A model generated the notes under the pieces. The model made no database searches and had not been told where the DNA came from. It saw only the letters and a list, made by a program, of their open reading frames with translations. The position numbers and the translations under genes were made by a program. A stretch of 64,000 nt of DNA, from positions 23,163 through 87,162 of the forward strand of contig CAMYJH010000013.1 of the NCBI GenBank assembly GCA_947258715.1, written 5' to 3'. This document shows, one piece after another, positions 18,023 to 28,800 of this stretch. Position 1 is the first letter of the stretch, and each line of letters starts with the position of its first letter. This DNA comes from an uncultured Gammaproteobacteria bacterium (lineage in GTDB: Bacteria; Pseudomonadota; Gammaproteobacteria; HK1).

Positions 18023-19555
18023 TCAGACGTCTTTTCCATGGCGCTGCTCCAGCCGTGGTCCCAGCCAGGGCGCAGCCAAGAGGAGAAACATGGCGGCGAT
18101 GATAGGATAATCTCCAAGCGTCACGTAAGGCGTGGCTCCGGAGCGTGGCGTGATCTCACCCTCTAGCACACCGGCCTCGAATTGCGCCAGTCTGGCGGCG
18201 ACGCGTCCGTCCGGTGCGATCACGGCTGTGATCCCAGTGTTCGTGGCGCGAAGCAAAAAGCGCCCGGTCTCCAGAGCGCGGACGCGGGCGATTTCCAAGT
18301 GCTGATGGGGCCCTATGGACGATCCGAACCATGCGTCGTTGCTGACGGTGACGAGAAAGCGCGCTTCGGGCAGGTCGCGGATGATCTCGCTCCCGAAGGC
18401 GATCTCGTAGCAAATGGATAACGCCAGGGGGTAACCCGCCGCTCTGAGCAAGGTTTGATTTTGTGGCCCCGGGCTGAAATTGGAAACCGGAATGCCGGCA
18501 GCCTCTGTCACAGGGCGAAGCAGCGAATCCAGCGGCAGGTATTCACCGAACGGCACCAGGTGACGCTTGTGATAGATGCCGCTGGCCGAGCCCACCAGGA
18601 GAACGCTGTTGGTGAACTTTCCCGCCGCGGGATCCACCGCAGGGATCCCGAGCAACACCTGCGTTTGATTCCGCTTCGCCTCCGCATCCACAAGGTCGAT
18701 GAAATAACGCATACGGTGGAGAAAACCAGGCACCGCTGATTCGGGCCACACTACCAACTCGGCATTCCAGTGACGGCGAGTCAACGCCAGGTATCTGTCC
18801 AGCGTAGGCTGACGCATGGAGGGCAGCCACTTTTGATCCTGGGGAATGTTCCCCTGCACCAGTGCGACCCTGACGACGGTGCCCGCATCCTCGCTCCAAG
18901 ACACGCCGCGCAACATGCCGCCCGCCAAGAGCACCGTGGCGGTTACCCCGACCACCGCTGCGCGGACTCGCCCGTTGGCGCTGCTCGCGTGAAGAATCAA
19001 AGCGGCGAGAAAAACCACTAGCCAGCTCACGCCGTAAACCCCGGTCAGCGGCAAGAACCCCGCCAGCGGCGAGTCGACTTGACTGTATCCCAGCTGAAGC
19101 CAGCCAAATCCCGTGAATAGCCAACCTCGAAGCCATTCAGCCAGCACCCACAGCGACGGATAGATCAGCAACAGCCGCGCGCTTTTCGAGACGACGCCGA
19201 ACCGCCTGGCGAGATATCCCTGTAGCGCCGGAAAAAGCGCCAGATATGCCACGAACGCTATAGTGAGGGGGATGGCAATCCCAAGCCCGATGTTGCTGAA
19301 CTGAAAACTTTCGTGGATCCAGAACACGCCGGCGCCAAAGGCCCCGGCGCCATACAACCATCCGCGCAAGAACGCGCGTCGAGGTGTTGCATCCTGCCAA
19401 CAAGCGAACAGTACCAGGGGCGAAATCAGGGCAACGGGGAAAATCTCAAACGGGGCAAAAGCAAGCGGCAGAACAATCCCCGCGAGCAGCGCAACGGCGT
19501 CAACAAAGGCGGGCCTGGCGCGCAGCTGAGCAAGAATTGTGCGGTCCGAGGTCAA
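18023..19555 (-). CDS. lnt: Apolipoprotein N-acyltransferase
   Basis: A 510-residue inner-membrane enzyme that adds the third acyl chain to lipoproteins. Several N-terminal membrane helices ('AFPVALISPLVLFACW'-type segments) precede the nitrilase-like domain with its Glu-Lys-Cys triad: Glu in 'VVWPESAVPGF', Lys in 'HKRHLVPFGEYLPL', Cys in 'LSICYEIAFG'. Length is typical. It is the last gene of the miaB-phoH-ybeY-corC-lnt block. Confidence 0.95.
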   Translation of the reverse strand: MTSDRTILAQLRARPAFVDAVALLAGIVLPLAFAPFEIFPVALISPLVLFACWQDATPRRAFLRGWLYGAGAFGAGVFWIHESFQFSNIGLGIAIPLTIAFVAYLALFPALQGYLARRFGVVSKSARLLLIYPSLWVLAEWLRGWLFTGFGWLQLGYSQVDSPLAGFLPLTGVYGVSWLVVFLAALILHASSANGRVRAAVVGVTATVLLAGGMLRGVSWSEDAGTVVRVALVQGNIPQDQKWLPSMRQPTLDRYLALTRRHWNAELVVWPESAVPGFLHRMRYFIDLVDAEAKRNQTQVLLGIPAVDPAAGKFTNSVLLVGSASGIYHKRHLVPFGEYLPLDSLLRPVTEAAGIPVSNFSPGPQNQTLLRAAGYPLALSICYEIAFGSEIIRDLPEARFLVTVSNDAWFGSSIGPHQHLEIARVRALETGRFLLRATNTGITAVIAPDGRVAARLAQFEAGVLEGEITPRSGATPYVTLGDYPIIAAMFLLLAAPWLGPRLEQRHGKDV

Positions 19556-19660
19556 GAATTCAGGCTGACTAGAAACGCAATATCAAATTGATCGCACACG
19601 ATCCTGTCGCCTGATCCAACATGGGGCGCGCTTCTTCATCGCGTTTCAATGACAGTCGCG

Positions 19661-20548
19661 TCACTCCCTACGCGTCCCTCGTCGCGCAACGCCTCTCGGC
19701 AGGCTCAGCGCGGTGACGCGCAGCAGATGCACGCGTCGTTTATCCGCGCGCAGCACGCGAAAATACATCCCTCCGATCTCTCCTGACTCGCCGCGCTTCG
19801 GCAGATGGCCAAGAGACTTTATCACCAGACCGCCAATGGTATCGAACTCCTGGTCGCTGAACGACGTGTTGAAGTACTCGTTAAAGTCTTCAATCGGAGT
19901 TCTTGCCTTGACGACGAATTCGCCGTTTCCCAGCCTGCGTATGTCTTGACCCATCTCGGTATCGTGCTCGTCGTCAATCTCGCCGACGATCTGCTCGAGT
20001 ACGTCCTCGATGGTAACAAGACCGGCGACCCCGCCGTATTCGTCCACCACGATGGCCATATGATTCCGGCTTTGCCGAAATTCCTTCAGCAGCACGTTTA
20101 GCCGCTTGCTCTCAGGAATGAAAACGGCAGGACGCATGGCGTCATCGATGTCGAAGCTGTCGCGGGTGTCGCTGGTATCTTTGGCAAAATAGGCCAGCAG
20201 ATCCTTGGCCAGAAGAATTCCCCGCACCTCGTCCCTGCTGTCCCCGATGACCGGAAAGCGGGAGTGACCAGATTCGATGACCTCGGCCACGAACCCTTCC
20301 GGAGGCACGTCCTCCTGCACCACGACCATCTGGGCACGCGGGATCATAATGTCGCGCACCTGCATTTCACCGACCTGAAGCGCACCCTCGATCATACCGA
20401 GCGCTTCTACGTCGATAAGGTTTCGCTTCTCGGCGTCGCGCAAAAGCCTAACGAGCTCTTCCCGGTCCTGGGGTTCGCTGCTCAACGCCTGGCTGATCCG
20501 TTCTAACCAGCTGCGCGTATCGCCGTTCAAGCTACTGTCGTTACTCAT
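19661..20548 (-). CDS. corC: CorC/HlyC family CBS-domain protein (magnesium/cobalt efflux)
   Basis: A 295-residue cytosolic protein with two CBS domains and a C-terminal CorC_HlyC domain. The lead-in '[14 protein letters not shown]', '[23 protein letters not shown]' and '[33 protein letters not shown]' are diagnostic. It corresponds to YbeX/CorC next to ybeY in E. coli, implicated in ribosome maintenance and cation efflux. Its start overlaps the ybeY stop by four bases. Confidence 0.94.
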   Translation of the reverse strand: MSNDSSLNGDTRSWLERISQALSSEPQDREELVRLLRDAEKRNLIDVEALGMIEGALQVGEMQVRDIMIPRAQMVVVQEDVPPEGFVAEVIESGHSRFPVIGDSRDEVRGILLAKDLLAYFAKDTSDTRDSFDIDDAMRPAVFIPESKRLNVLLKEFRQSRNHMAIVVDEYGGVAGLVTIEDVLEQIVGEIDDEHDTEMGQDIRRLGNGEFVVKARTPIEDFNEYFNTSFSDQEFDTIGGLVIKSLGHLPKRGESGEIGGMYFRVLRADKRRVHLLRVTALSLPRGVARRGTRRE

Positions 20549-21003
20549 GCTGAGCGGAGATAAGGATCGGAGAATCCAAGTCTTTCGAGTATCCGTCGCT
20601 CTTCGGATTCCATTCGTTCGGCATCGCTCTCACTCTGATGGTCGTAACCCAGGAGGTGCAGGGTTCCGTGAACCACCATGTGCGCCCAGTGGGCCTTCAC
20701 TCTCTTATTTTGCTCTCGCGCTTCCTTTTCCACCACCGGCGCGCAAATCACCACGTCGCCGAGAAGCGGCAACCGCACCTGCTCCGGCGATTCGAATGGA
20801 AAGGAAAGCACGTTAGTAGCCTCTGAAACGTGTCGATAAATTCGATTCAGTTCGGCGCTCTCCGCCTCGTCGACGATACGAACGGTGACTTCCGGGCTGC
20901 CTTCAACCTTGGACAGAGCGGCCCGCGCCCAGGACTGAAGCTGGGTTACCGTGGGCAGGCCGTGCGCCTGCGACGCGATCTGCACCTCGATTTCAGCCCG
21001 CAT
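20545..21003 (-). CDS. ybeY: Endoribonuclease YbeY, 16S rRNA maturation
   Basis: A 152-residue metalloprotein with the zinc-binding 'HGTLHLLGYDH' motif and the preceding 'LLGDVVICAPVVEKEA'. YbeY takes part in 16S rRNA 3'-end maturation and ribosome quality control. It overlaps corC by 4 bases; the gap to phoH upstream is 176 bases, longer than usual in this block, with no gene I can support in it. Confidence 0.94.
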   Translation of the reverse strand: MRAEIEVQIASQAHGLPTVTQLQSWARAALSKVEGSPEVTVRIVDEAESAELNRIYRHVSEATNVLSFPFESPEQVRLPLLGDVVICAPVVEKEAREQNKRVKAHWAHMVVHGTLHLLGYDHQSESDAERMESEERRILERLGFSDPYLRSA

Positions 21004-21179
21004 TTCTCACCAGCCCGCGGCCGCGGGCGGGAAACTGCCCGAATCTGCGGAATTGCGCTTTGCACGAGTGCTCGACGCACCTTCGAGTGCGCATGCGCGC
21101 TCTTGACCCCGCGCGCCGCGCATTTATGAGCACCTTCATACCCTCGCTTCGCGCAGCAGAGCGAAATGCAGGCCAGCGC

Positions 21180-22199
21180 TCACTGACCGCCTTTGTTTTT
21201 CTGCCCACCGCTTTCCCGGGAAGTCTCCTCTTCATAGGCCTCGTAAGCGTCGAGGATGCGGGCGACCAAGGGATGCCGCACAACGTCTTTGGACTGAAAG
21301 TAGGTGAAACTCATACCCTCGACGTTTTTCAACACTTCGCTCACGTGGCGCAATCCGGAACGCTGCCCCTTTGGAAGATCGATCTGAGTAACGTCGCCGG
21401 TAACCACGGCGGTGGACCCAAATCCAATCCGCGTGAGGAACATCTTCATCTGCTCCACGGAAGTGTTTTGGGCCTCGTCAAGAATGATGAAGGACTCGTT
21501 GAGCGTGCGCCCGCGCATGTATGCGAGCGGCGCGACTTCTATCACGTTACGCTCGATGAGCTTTGCCACTCGCTCGAAGCCGAGCATTTCATACAAGGCA
21601 TCGAACAGGGGCCGAAGATAAGGATCCACCTTTTGCGCCAAATCGCCTGGTAGAAAACCGAGACGTTCACCCGCCTCCACGGCCGGTCGCACCAGTACCA
21701 TGCGCCGAACTTGTTCGCTCTCCAGCGCCTCCACCGCGCAGGCTACTGCAAGGTAGGTTTTTCCAGTGCCGGCAGGTCCGATGCCGAAATTGATATCGTG
21801 GGTCTGTATATTGCGCAGGTATGCTGCCTGATTCGCACCGCGCCCGCGGATATAGCCGCGGCGAATGTGCACCACCGCTTCTTTGGCGACGCTTTCATCG
21901 AGCACCTCCTCTATGCCGGCCTGTTGCAGAAACAGATGCACCCGCGCAGGCGTCAGCGGTTCGTTTAGGGTAACGTCGTAAAGCTGCTTGATGATTTCTC
22001 CGGCCGCCTTGACCGGCTCCGGATCTCCTACCACGCGGAACTCGTTTCCACGGCTGTTGATGGCGACTCCGAGACGCCGCTCCAGCTGACGCAAGTGTTG
22101 ATCAAAAGGCCCACACAGGTTTGCCAGACGCTGGTTGTCAGCCGGCTCCAACGTAATGTCGCAGGCGTCGGAGAGCTCGGATTGTGAGTGTGCGCTCAA
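21180..22199 (-). CDS. ybeZ: PhoH family ATPase
   Basis: A 339-residue P-loop ATPase of the PhoH/YbeZ family, which works with YbeY on RNA. An N-terminal KH-like region ('LCGPFDQHLRQLERRLGVAINSRG') precedes 'NFGIGPAGTGKTYLAVACAVEAL' (Walker A), 'VLVRPAVEAGERLGFLPGDL', 'FIILDEAQNTSVEQMKMFLTRIG' (Walker B) and 'VVTGDVTQIDLP'. It follows miaB after 46 bases. Confidence 0.95.
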   Translation of the reverse strand: MSAHSQSELSDACDITLEPADNQRLANLCGPFDQHLRQLERRLGVAINSRGNEFRVVGDPEPVKAAGEIIKQLYDVTLNEPLTPARVHLFLQQAGIEEVLDESVAKEAVVHIRRGYIRGRGANQAAYLRNIQTHDINFGIGPAGTGKTYLAVACAVEALESEQVRRMVLVRPAVEAGERLGFLPGDLAQKVDPYLRPLFDALYEMLGFERVAKLIERNVIEVAPLAYMRGRTLNESFIILDEAQNTSVEQMKMFLTRIGFGSTAVVTGDVTQIDLPKGQRSGLRHVSEVLKNVEGMSFTYFQSKDVVRHPLVARILDAYEAYEEETSRESGGQKNKGGQ

Positions 22200-22245
22200 G
22201 TTGCTGCGTAGATGCGATGCCCGTGACGGAGAAAAAGATCGACCT

Positions 22246-23673
22246 TCAGACGGCGGCGCCGGAACGCGGTGCCGAGAATTTGACTTCTACCGGTTCGCCG
22301 CTATTGCTTGCCGCAGCGCTGCTGGCAACTCGAGACGGTGCTTCTTCGACGTCAACGATTTCGCCTCTGAGGGAATTGGGCAATGCCTCGGTAATGCGCA
22401 CATCCGCAAACCGGCCGATGAATTCGAAAGAGCCGTTGAAATTAACCACTCGGTTGTTCTGGGTGCGCCCCGAAATCTGTCGCGGATATTTCTTAGACGG
22501 TCGCTCTACGAGCACCCGCTCTACACCACCCACCATACCGCGGCTTTTTTCGCTGGCCAGAGAGTCAATCAAAGACTGCAGCTTATTCAGCCTGCGCTTC
22601 TTTACCTCGAGGGGAACGTCATCCGGAAGCTCAGCCGCCGGCGTGCCGGGCCTCGGGCTGTATATGAAGCTGAAAGAGTGATCGAAGCGGACCCGGTCGA
22701 TAAGGCCCAGCGTTGCCTGAAAGTCTGCATCGCTTTCTCCGGGAAAGCCGACGATGAAGTCTGAGGAGAGACTCAAGCAGGGACGCAGTGAGCGAAGCAG
22801 CGTGATCTTTTGCTCGTACTCTGCAACAGTGTAATTGCGTTTCATCAATCGAAGAACGCGATCGCTTCCGCTTTGAACTGGAAGATGAAGGTGACTGACC
22901 AGCTCCGGCGTTTCTTGGTATATCTCGATCAGATCCGCACCGAATTCGGCCGGGTGCGAGGTCGTATAGCGAATGCGATCAATACCATCTATAGCAGCCG
23001 TGTAACTGATCAGCAAGGCTAAATTGCACACCCTGCCGTCGTGCATGGGACCCCGATAGGCGTTGACGTTTTGGCCCAGATAGGTCACTTCTCGCACGCC
23101 CTGATCAGCCAGCGACACGACTTCTGCGATGACGTCATCAAAAGGCCGGCTGAATTCCTCGCCGCGGGTGTAGGGAACGACGCAGAACGAGCAGTACTTG
23201 CTGCAGCCTTCCATGATCGAGACGTATGCGCTCGGTCCCAGGGCGCGCGGTTCCGGCAGAGCATCGAACTTTTCGATCTCGGGAAAGCTGATATCGAGCT
23301 GCTGCTTTCGCGATTGCTTCGCCTTCTCAACCAAATAAGGCACGCGATGCAGGCTCTGTGGTCCGTAGACCAGGTCCACGTAGGGCGCGCGCGCGTGAAT
23401 GGCGGCGCCTTCCTGACTGGCGACGCAGCCGCCGACGCCGATAATGAGATGGGGTCGCTTCTGCTTCCACTCCCGCCAGCGACCGAGCTGCGAGAAGACC
23501 TTCTCCTGGGCCTTTTCCCGCACCGAGCAGGTGTTGACCAACAGCAGGTCCGCCTGCTCAGGCGTGTCGGTGCGCTCGTAGCCGTGAACCGCCGCCAGCA
23601 GATCCGCAGTACGGGCGGAATCGTACTCGTTCATCTGGCAGCCGAAGGTCTTGATAAAGAGTTTCTTACCCAT
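22246..23673 (-). CDS. miaB: tRNA-2-methylthio-N6-dimethylallyladenosine synthase
   Basis: A 475-residue methylthiotransferase that modifies A37 of tRNAs reading UNN codons. The N-terminal cluster domain has '[12 protein letters not shown]' and '[11 protein letters not shown]'. The radical SAM motif is '[16 protein letters not shown]' (C-x3-C-x2-C), followed by '[10 protein letters not shown]' and '[12 protein letters not shown]'; a TRAM domain ends the protein. It is the first gene of the miaB-lnt block. Confidence 0.96.
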   Translation of the reverse strand: MGKKLFIKTFGCQMNEYDSARTADLLAAVHGYERTDTPEQADLLLVNTCSVREKAQEKVFSQLGRWREWKQKRPHLIIGVGGCVASQEGAAIHARAPYVDLVYGPQSLHRVPYLVEKAKQSRKQQLDISFPEIEKFDALPEPRALGPSAYVSIMEGCSKYCSFCVVPYTRGEEFSRPFDDVIAEVVSLADQGVREVTYLGQNVNAYRGPMHDGRVCNLALLISYTAAIDGIDRIRYTTSHPAEFGADLIEIYQETPELVSHLHLPVQSGSDRVLRLMKRNYTVAEYEQKITLLRSLRPCLSLSSDFIVGFPGESDADFQATLGLIDRVRFDHSFSFIYSPRPGTPAAELPDDVPLEVKKRRLNKLQSLIDSLASEKSRGMVGGVERVLVERPSKKYPRQISGRTQNNRVVNFNGSFEFIGRFADVRITEALPNSLRGEIVDVEEAPSRVASSAAASNSGEPVEVKFSAPRSGAAV

Positions 23674-23766
23674 GCAAGCGGGCGTCTCACGGCCCTCAAG
23701 GAAAGGGCCGGTAAAACTACACCGTTTGGGCCGGCTTTTCTACGCGCCGGCACGCGGAGCGCCCGA

Positions 23767-24957
23767 TCACTCGGGAGGATTCGCGCCGATTTTGTGAATG
23801 CTCAGATCGGCCCCCTGAAACTCCTCTTCTTGGCTTAATCGGATGCCGACGGTCTGCTTCATGAGCCCATAGACGATGAAGCCCCCGGCAAGCGCCACAC
23901 CCACGCCCAGCACGGTGCCGGCGAGCTGGGAGGCAAAGCTGACCCCACCGAGACCTCCCAGCGCCTTGGCGCCAAAGATCCCCGCGGCGACGCCGCCCCA
24001 GGTGCCGCACAGGCCGTGCAGCGGCCACACCCCGAGGACATCGTCGATTTTCCAGCGATTCTGGGTGAGGGTGAAAGTTACTACAAATATGGCGCCGGCG
24101 ATGGCACCGGTGACAAGGGCACCGATGGGATGCATCACATCGGAGCCGGCACATATGGCCACCAGGCCGGCCAGCGGACCGTTGTGCACGAAGCCGGGGT
24201 CGTTTTTCCCGGCGACGAGCGCCGCCAACACACCGCCCACCATGGCCATGAGCGAGTTCAGCGCCACCAGTCCGCTGATCCCGGCAACCTCCTGCGCCGA
24301 CATCACGTTGAAGCCAAACCAGCCGACGGAGAGCACCCAGGCGCCTAGGGCCAGAAAAGGAATGCTGGAGGGCGGATGCGCCGCCATGCGCCCATCCTTG
24401 CCGTAGCGGCCACGCCGGGCGCCGAGAAGCAGCACCGCCGCAAGCGCAATCCAGCCGCCCATAGCGTGCACCACGATGGAGCCGGCAAAGTCGTGAAAAG
24501 GCGCGCCGAAAGCGTTTTCGAGCCAATCCTGAACCCCGAGTCTCCCGTTCCAGGTGATGCCTTCGAACAGCGGGTAAATGAGCGCCACCAGAAGCGCGGA
24601 GGCAAAGAGCTGAGGATAGAAGCGCACCCGCTCCGCGATCCCGCCGGAGATAATGGCCGGAATCGCCGCGGCAAAGGTGAGCAGGAAGAAGAACTTCACC
24701 AGCTCGTAGCCGTTTTTCACCGCCAGGGATTCCGCCCCCTGGAAAAAGCCCACGCCGTATGCAATGCCGTAGCCGATGAAAAAGTAAGCCACGGTGGAGA
24801 TAGAGAAGTCGGAAATGATCTTTACCAGGGCGTTGACCTGGTTTTTGTGCTGCACCGTGCCCACCTCTAGAAAGGCAAAGCCCGAGTGCATTGCCAGCAC
24901 CATAATCGCGCCGAGCAGAACGAATAGCACGTCGGCACCCGATTGAAGCGCATCCAT
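23767..24957 (-). CDS. amtB: Ammonium transporter AmtB
   Basis: A 396-residue Amt/MEP/Rh channel with about 11 membrane helices. Family blocks include 'LVLAMHSGFAFLEVGTVQHKNQ', 'DFAGSIVVHAMGGWIALAAVLLLGARRGRY', 'LALGAWVLSVGWFGFNVMSAQ' and 'HGLCGTWGGVAAGIFG', with the pore His pair in the last and the 'GSIVVHAMGG' block. No glnK gene is adjacent, unlike in most proteobacteria. A sigma-54 promoter and NtrC site precede it, so it should be induced by nitrogen limitation. Confidence 0.95.
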   Translation of the reverse strand: MDALQSGADVLFVLLGAIMVLAMHSGFAFLEVGTVQHKNQVNALVKIISDFSISTVAYFFIGYGIAYGVGFFQGAESLAVKNGYELVKFFFLLTFAAAIPAIISGGIAERVRFYPQLFASALLVALIYPLFEGITWNGRLGVQDWLENAFGAPFHDFAGSIVVHAMGGWIALAAVLLLGARRGRYGKDGRMAAHPPSSIPFLALGAWVLSVGWFGFNVMSAQEVAGISGLVALNSLMAMVGGVLAALVAGKNDPGFVHNGPLAGLVAICAGSDVMHPIGALVTGAIAGAIFVVTFTLTQNRWKIDDVLGVWPLHGLCGTWGGVAAGIFGAKALGGLGGVSFASQLAGTVLGVGVALAGGFIVYGLMKQTVGIRLSQEEEFQGADLSIHKIGANPPE

Positions 24958-25003
24958 CTAGGTTCCTCCCAAGCTGTTTTCGGCTAAAAAACGGTGCAGC
25001 CGT

Positions 25004-25019
25004 GGCAAGTTTCGTGCCG
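25004..25019 (-). promoter_or_regulatory. Sigma-54 promoter of amtB
   Basis: On the minus strand the sequence reads CGGCACGAAACTTGCC. It matches the sigma-54 consensus TGGCACG-N4-TTGC at nearly every position, with GG and GC separated by exactly 10 bases. The transcription start would be near 24994, about 37 bases before the amtB ATG, and GGGAGG is placed as ribosome-binding site. Confidence 0.8.
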
Positions 25020-25083
25020 CGCCGCAGAGCCAGGTAAAATCAGAAACTTGTAGCTCAGAGTACGGCGGGCGCCGCCGTCTCGC

Positions 25084-25098
25084 GCACCGTTATGGTGC
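25084..25098. promoter_or_regulatory. NtrC binding site upstream of amtB
   Basis: GCACC-GTTAT-GGTGC is a perfect match to the NtrC dyad (GCACC-N5-GGTGC). Its centre lies about 97 bases upstream of the predicted sigma-54 start, the usual distance for an enhancer. A GCACC half-site also lies between promoter and gene at about 24993-24997 (minus strand). Confidence 0.75.
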
Positions 25099-25225
25099 GA
25101 AATCGCCGGCAGTGGGCGAGATTGGGGCAGATATCGAAATTTGCGAGATCGTCGACGGCGCGGATGCGGGCAGCGGTTCGCTCACTCCGAATTCCATCCA
25201 CCGAATGCCGTCTAGGAGCCGCGCG

Positions 25226-25858
25226 TCACTGATTGACCGGCGTTACGCCCTTGGGCAGTTCGAGACACTCATCCGGCGAAGGCACCGGACGACTCGGCTG
25301 CCAATGGGACAGCGCTTCACCGATGTCGGCTTTCTCTTCTTCATACAAAACCGAACCCACTGCGGTTCTGCCGATCTTGCCCAGCCGCACGCTGTCCTCG
25401 TGAACGGTTTCATAAAGCGCTTTCTGTCCCGCCATGACGCTGAACCAGAAGTAGGCGCGAATGGGATCTTCGTTGGCGCGATTGCCGTCGTTGTAGTGTT
25501 TTCCTGGCATACCCCCGCCGGTCCGGAACCACTCAGCCAGATACCATACCGCCTGCATGATTCCCCGACCGCCCTGCGAATGGTGGGCCAACATGCAGTA
25601 CCAGGACATCCCGGCGCGAACGTCGCGCTCAACGCCGAGGCCGCGAAGGTACAAGGTGGCGATGGCGTCCTGAGCCCGCGGGTCACCAGCCGCCGCCATG
25701 GGCTCGAGCTCCGAGAAAGCGGTTTCAAAATCTCCCTGCTCGATGGCCACGGTGGCGGTTTCAAAATCACCGTGCGCAGCCGGCCATGGCGCCGCCAGCG
25801 CGACTGCAACCAGTACGCCTGCAACACATCGTGGCAGTCCCTGCTTCAGTTTATTCAT
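25226..25858 (-). CDS. Secreted Sel1-repeat protein
   Basis: A 210-residue exported protein with a signal peptide ('CVAGVLVAVALAAPWPAAHG') followed by helical Sel1/TPR-like repeats, e.g. 'GDFETAFSELEPMAAAGDPRAQDAIATLYLRGLGVERD' spread over about residues 40-80 and 'PIRAYFWFSVMAGQ' later. Such proteins scaffold protein contacts; no partner can be named. The ATG at 25858 overlaps the stop of the upstream helicase gene by four bases, so it is probably translated from the same message. Confidence 0.75.
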   Translation of the reverse strand: MNKLKQGLPRCVAGVLVAVALAAPWPAAHGDFETATVAIEQGDFETAFSELEPMAAAGDPRAQDAIATLYLRGLGVERDVRAGMSWYCMLAHHSQGGRGIMQAVWYLAEWFRTGGGMPGKHYNDGNRANEDPIRAYFWFSVMAGQKALYETVHEDSVRLGKIGRTAVGSVLYEEEKADIGEALSHWQPSRPVPSPDECLELPKGVTPVNQ

Positions 25859-28800
25859 GCGAGTTTTCCTCCAGTCGCCGGAGCCCAACAACGCCACCCT
25901 GTGAGCAAGGGAAAATAGATGCCGACCCGAATCGGCCGCCTGTCATAGCGCGACATCAATCGAGCATAGCGCTCCAGCTGCGGCGCATAGCGCGTTTGCT
26001 CGCGATCAAGAAACGCCTCGATGCTTGCACCCTCGTGGCGGCCAGACTTGTAGTCCACGATCCAGCGGACGCCCTCGTCGTCGACGAACGTTCGGTCGAT
26101 GTAAACGCTCACCAGTTGTCCGTCGACTAGACCCGAAAGCGCAAGCTCATTTTCCGCTTCTTGGTGCTTTTCGCCCAAGATCCATTGACCGCGGGGATCG
26201 TCCAAAACCGCGGTCAAAGTTTCCAGCACCGTGGCCACCGCTTCGTCCAGCTCGTAGTCGCTGAGGCCCTCCGAAGCCAGAGCGCGCCGCACCGTCGGTG
26301 CACTTGCCTGGACTCTTGCCGCGTTCCAGTGAAGCATCCCGTCGTCAGCGATGCGCCGCAGTCGATCGTGCACCACGACGCCGACGTGGCGGACTCGGAA
26401 TCCAGCCCAATCGAAGATCACCGGCTCGGAAGCGTGCTCCGCCGGCCCGGTGGAAATTAACGGCCGGGCGCCGACGGGCGGCGCGGGCGCGGGCACAACC
26501 CATGCCGATGGCAGCCGCCACGACCACGGAAGTCGCGTGTCCGCGAAAGATCGGTCCACCGCCGCCGCCGCGTATTTCGAGGCTTCGGCGGCTACAAACG
26601 GCGCCTCCGCCACCGGCCACAAGTGCGCCAGCAGTGAGCGCGGTGGCGGACGCCTCAGCGTGCCCGGATCGGCGCCGGAGGCGGCACCGCCGATGAGGTG
26701 CAATCGACGCCGCGCCCGCGTGGCCGCCACGTAGAGGAGTCTCGTCGACTCCAGCTGCTGCTTGGCCTCTTCGACACGGTTGAGAAAGTCATAGACCGGA
26801 GGCTCGTCAACGTCGTCACGAGGCAGCGGCGCAAGCAGCAGATCCGTTCCCGTCGGCCCCGCGGCGCGCTGGGTCCAGGCCAGCAGACGGCTTCCGTCCG
26901 AGGGCGGAACGCGTTCCAGGGCGGGCACAATGACCGTATCGAACTCGAGCCCCTTTGCCTTGTGAATGGTCATCACCTCCACCCGCGCATCCGCGGCCAC
27001 CGGGGTCGCGTAAAGGGCGTCGAGACGCGCGGCAAGCGCATCGATATCCACTACATGCTGTTCGGATTCGAAACGCTCAATCAAGTCGAGACAGACCAAG
27101 GCGTCGTCGAAAGCCGCCCGGTCGATGCAGGCGGGTCCGCCGAGGCCTTGCCACACCCCTTCGACCTGCCTTCGCAGGGATTTTCTTCCGCGCTCCGCCA
27201 GCGCCCCGAGCATGGTTTTAGCGACACGGTCAAGGCGATCGCGGCCGTCGGGGCTTAAGCGCCCGCGTAAGGATGGATCGGCAAGCAGCTCCGGCACGCA
27301 GCGCTTGTGGTCGGCTTCGGCGAGGGTTGCGAGATCCTCCAGCAAAAGCCCGCACCAAGGCGCCCGCAGCACCGCGAGCCAGGCGACGCGGTCGGCAGGA
27401 TGCGCAAGCGCGCGAGTGAGTGATAGCAAATCGTGCACTACCGGCGTCGCCAGCAGAGAGCGTAACTCGACACCCCGGTACGCAATTCCGGCGGCGTCGA
27501 GTTGTTCCAGAATGTGCGTCAGATGCGTTCGGGATCGCACCAGGATCGCGGTCCTTTCGTCCGCCGCGTGAGAAAGCGCGTCCTTAACGCACTCGACAAC
27601 CCTTTGCGCTTCGGCGTCGCGGTCGGCATCTATCAGCGCGTGCAGCATCACTGGGTCCGTTCCGTCGTCGGTTCGAGCAGAGGCGCAAGGACGAAAGGCA
27701 ACGGCGCCGCTCGACTCGTCGTCGCGTGGTGGGAACACCTGAGGAAATACACCGTTGACCCAATCGACGATGCCGGCCACGGAGCGAAAATTCGCGCTCA
27801 GCGTCAAGCGATTGAGACGCACGTGCCGCAGACCCTTGTGCCAGGCGCGCAGAAATACACCCACATCGGCTTCTCTGAAACGGTAAATGGACTGCATCGG
27901 ATCGCCGACCAGGAAAAGGGTCCTGCCGTCGTCCGGAGTCCACCCCGCAGTGAGCTGGTTCAAAAGTTGAAACTGCGAGTGGGAAGTGTCCTGAAACTCG
28001 TCCACCAGAATGTGGGAAATGCGGTAGTCCAGTGACAGCGCCATATCCGTGGGTGCTTCCTCGTCACCGAGAGCGAGGCGGGCGGCGCTCAAGAGCTCGA
28101 TGAAATCCGCGCGACCGGCTTCGGCGAAGACTATCCGCAGCAGCCCGGAGGAAAACCGCAATACGTCGAGCAGTGCGACCAGCACCGCCCACTGTTCGTC
28201 GCTATAGGCAGGATCCGGCATGTCGCGGACAGCGACCAGCGCGGCGATGAAACGCTGTTCCCCGGAGAGGGCGGCGAGCAAGGCCTTGGACCGATCTTTC
28301 ATCGAAGCTGCCCGCGGGTTTCTGTCCGCGGGAATGCCGACACTCTTATCCATGCGCTTGCGCAGGCTTCCGTTTCTGGTGAGCAGCAAAGAGGCGAGCG
28401 CGCGCCAGATGTCGAGCTGCGTATAGGTCGGTTGCGGCAGCTCGACCATGCCCGCCAGCCGAGCGACGGCAGCTCCAGCGTCCAGCGCGCGGATGTTTTC
28501 GGCGGCATAAGCTGCCACGGAAACGATGTCCTCGCGCAAAGAAGCCGGAATCGCCGTGCAAAGTTCCTGCAGCGAGTCGTTCGCCGCGCGTTCAAGTGCT
28601 GCCTCGAGCTCGCGGCGAAAATTTCCGTTGTCGGGCCGTCCTTTAGACAAATACTTGAGCCACTGATCTCGGCGCGTGAGCATGCTCTCGATGGTGAATT
28701 CAAACCGAGCCAGATCGTTGTCGAGGTGAGTGAGAAGCGCGTTAACCGGCGCAGCATACGGGGCACCTTCGTCGAGCAGCGCGAGCGTTCTGCGCGCCGC

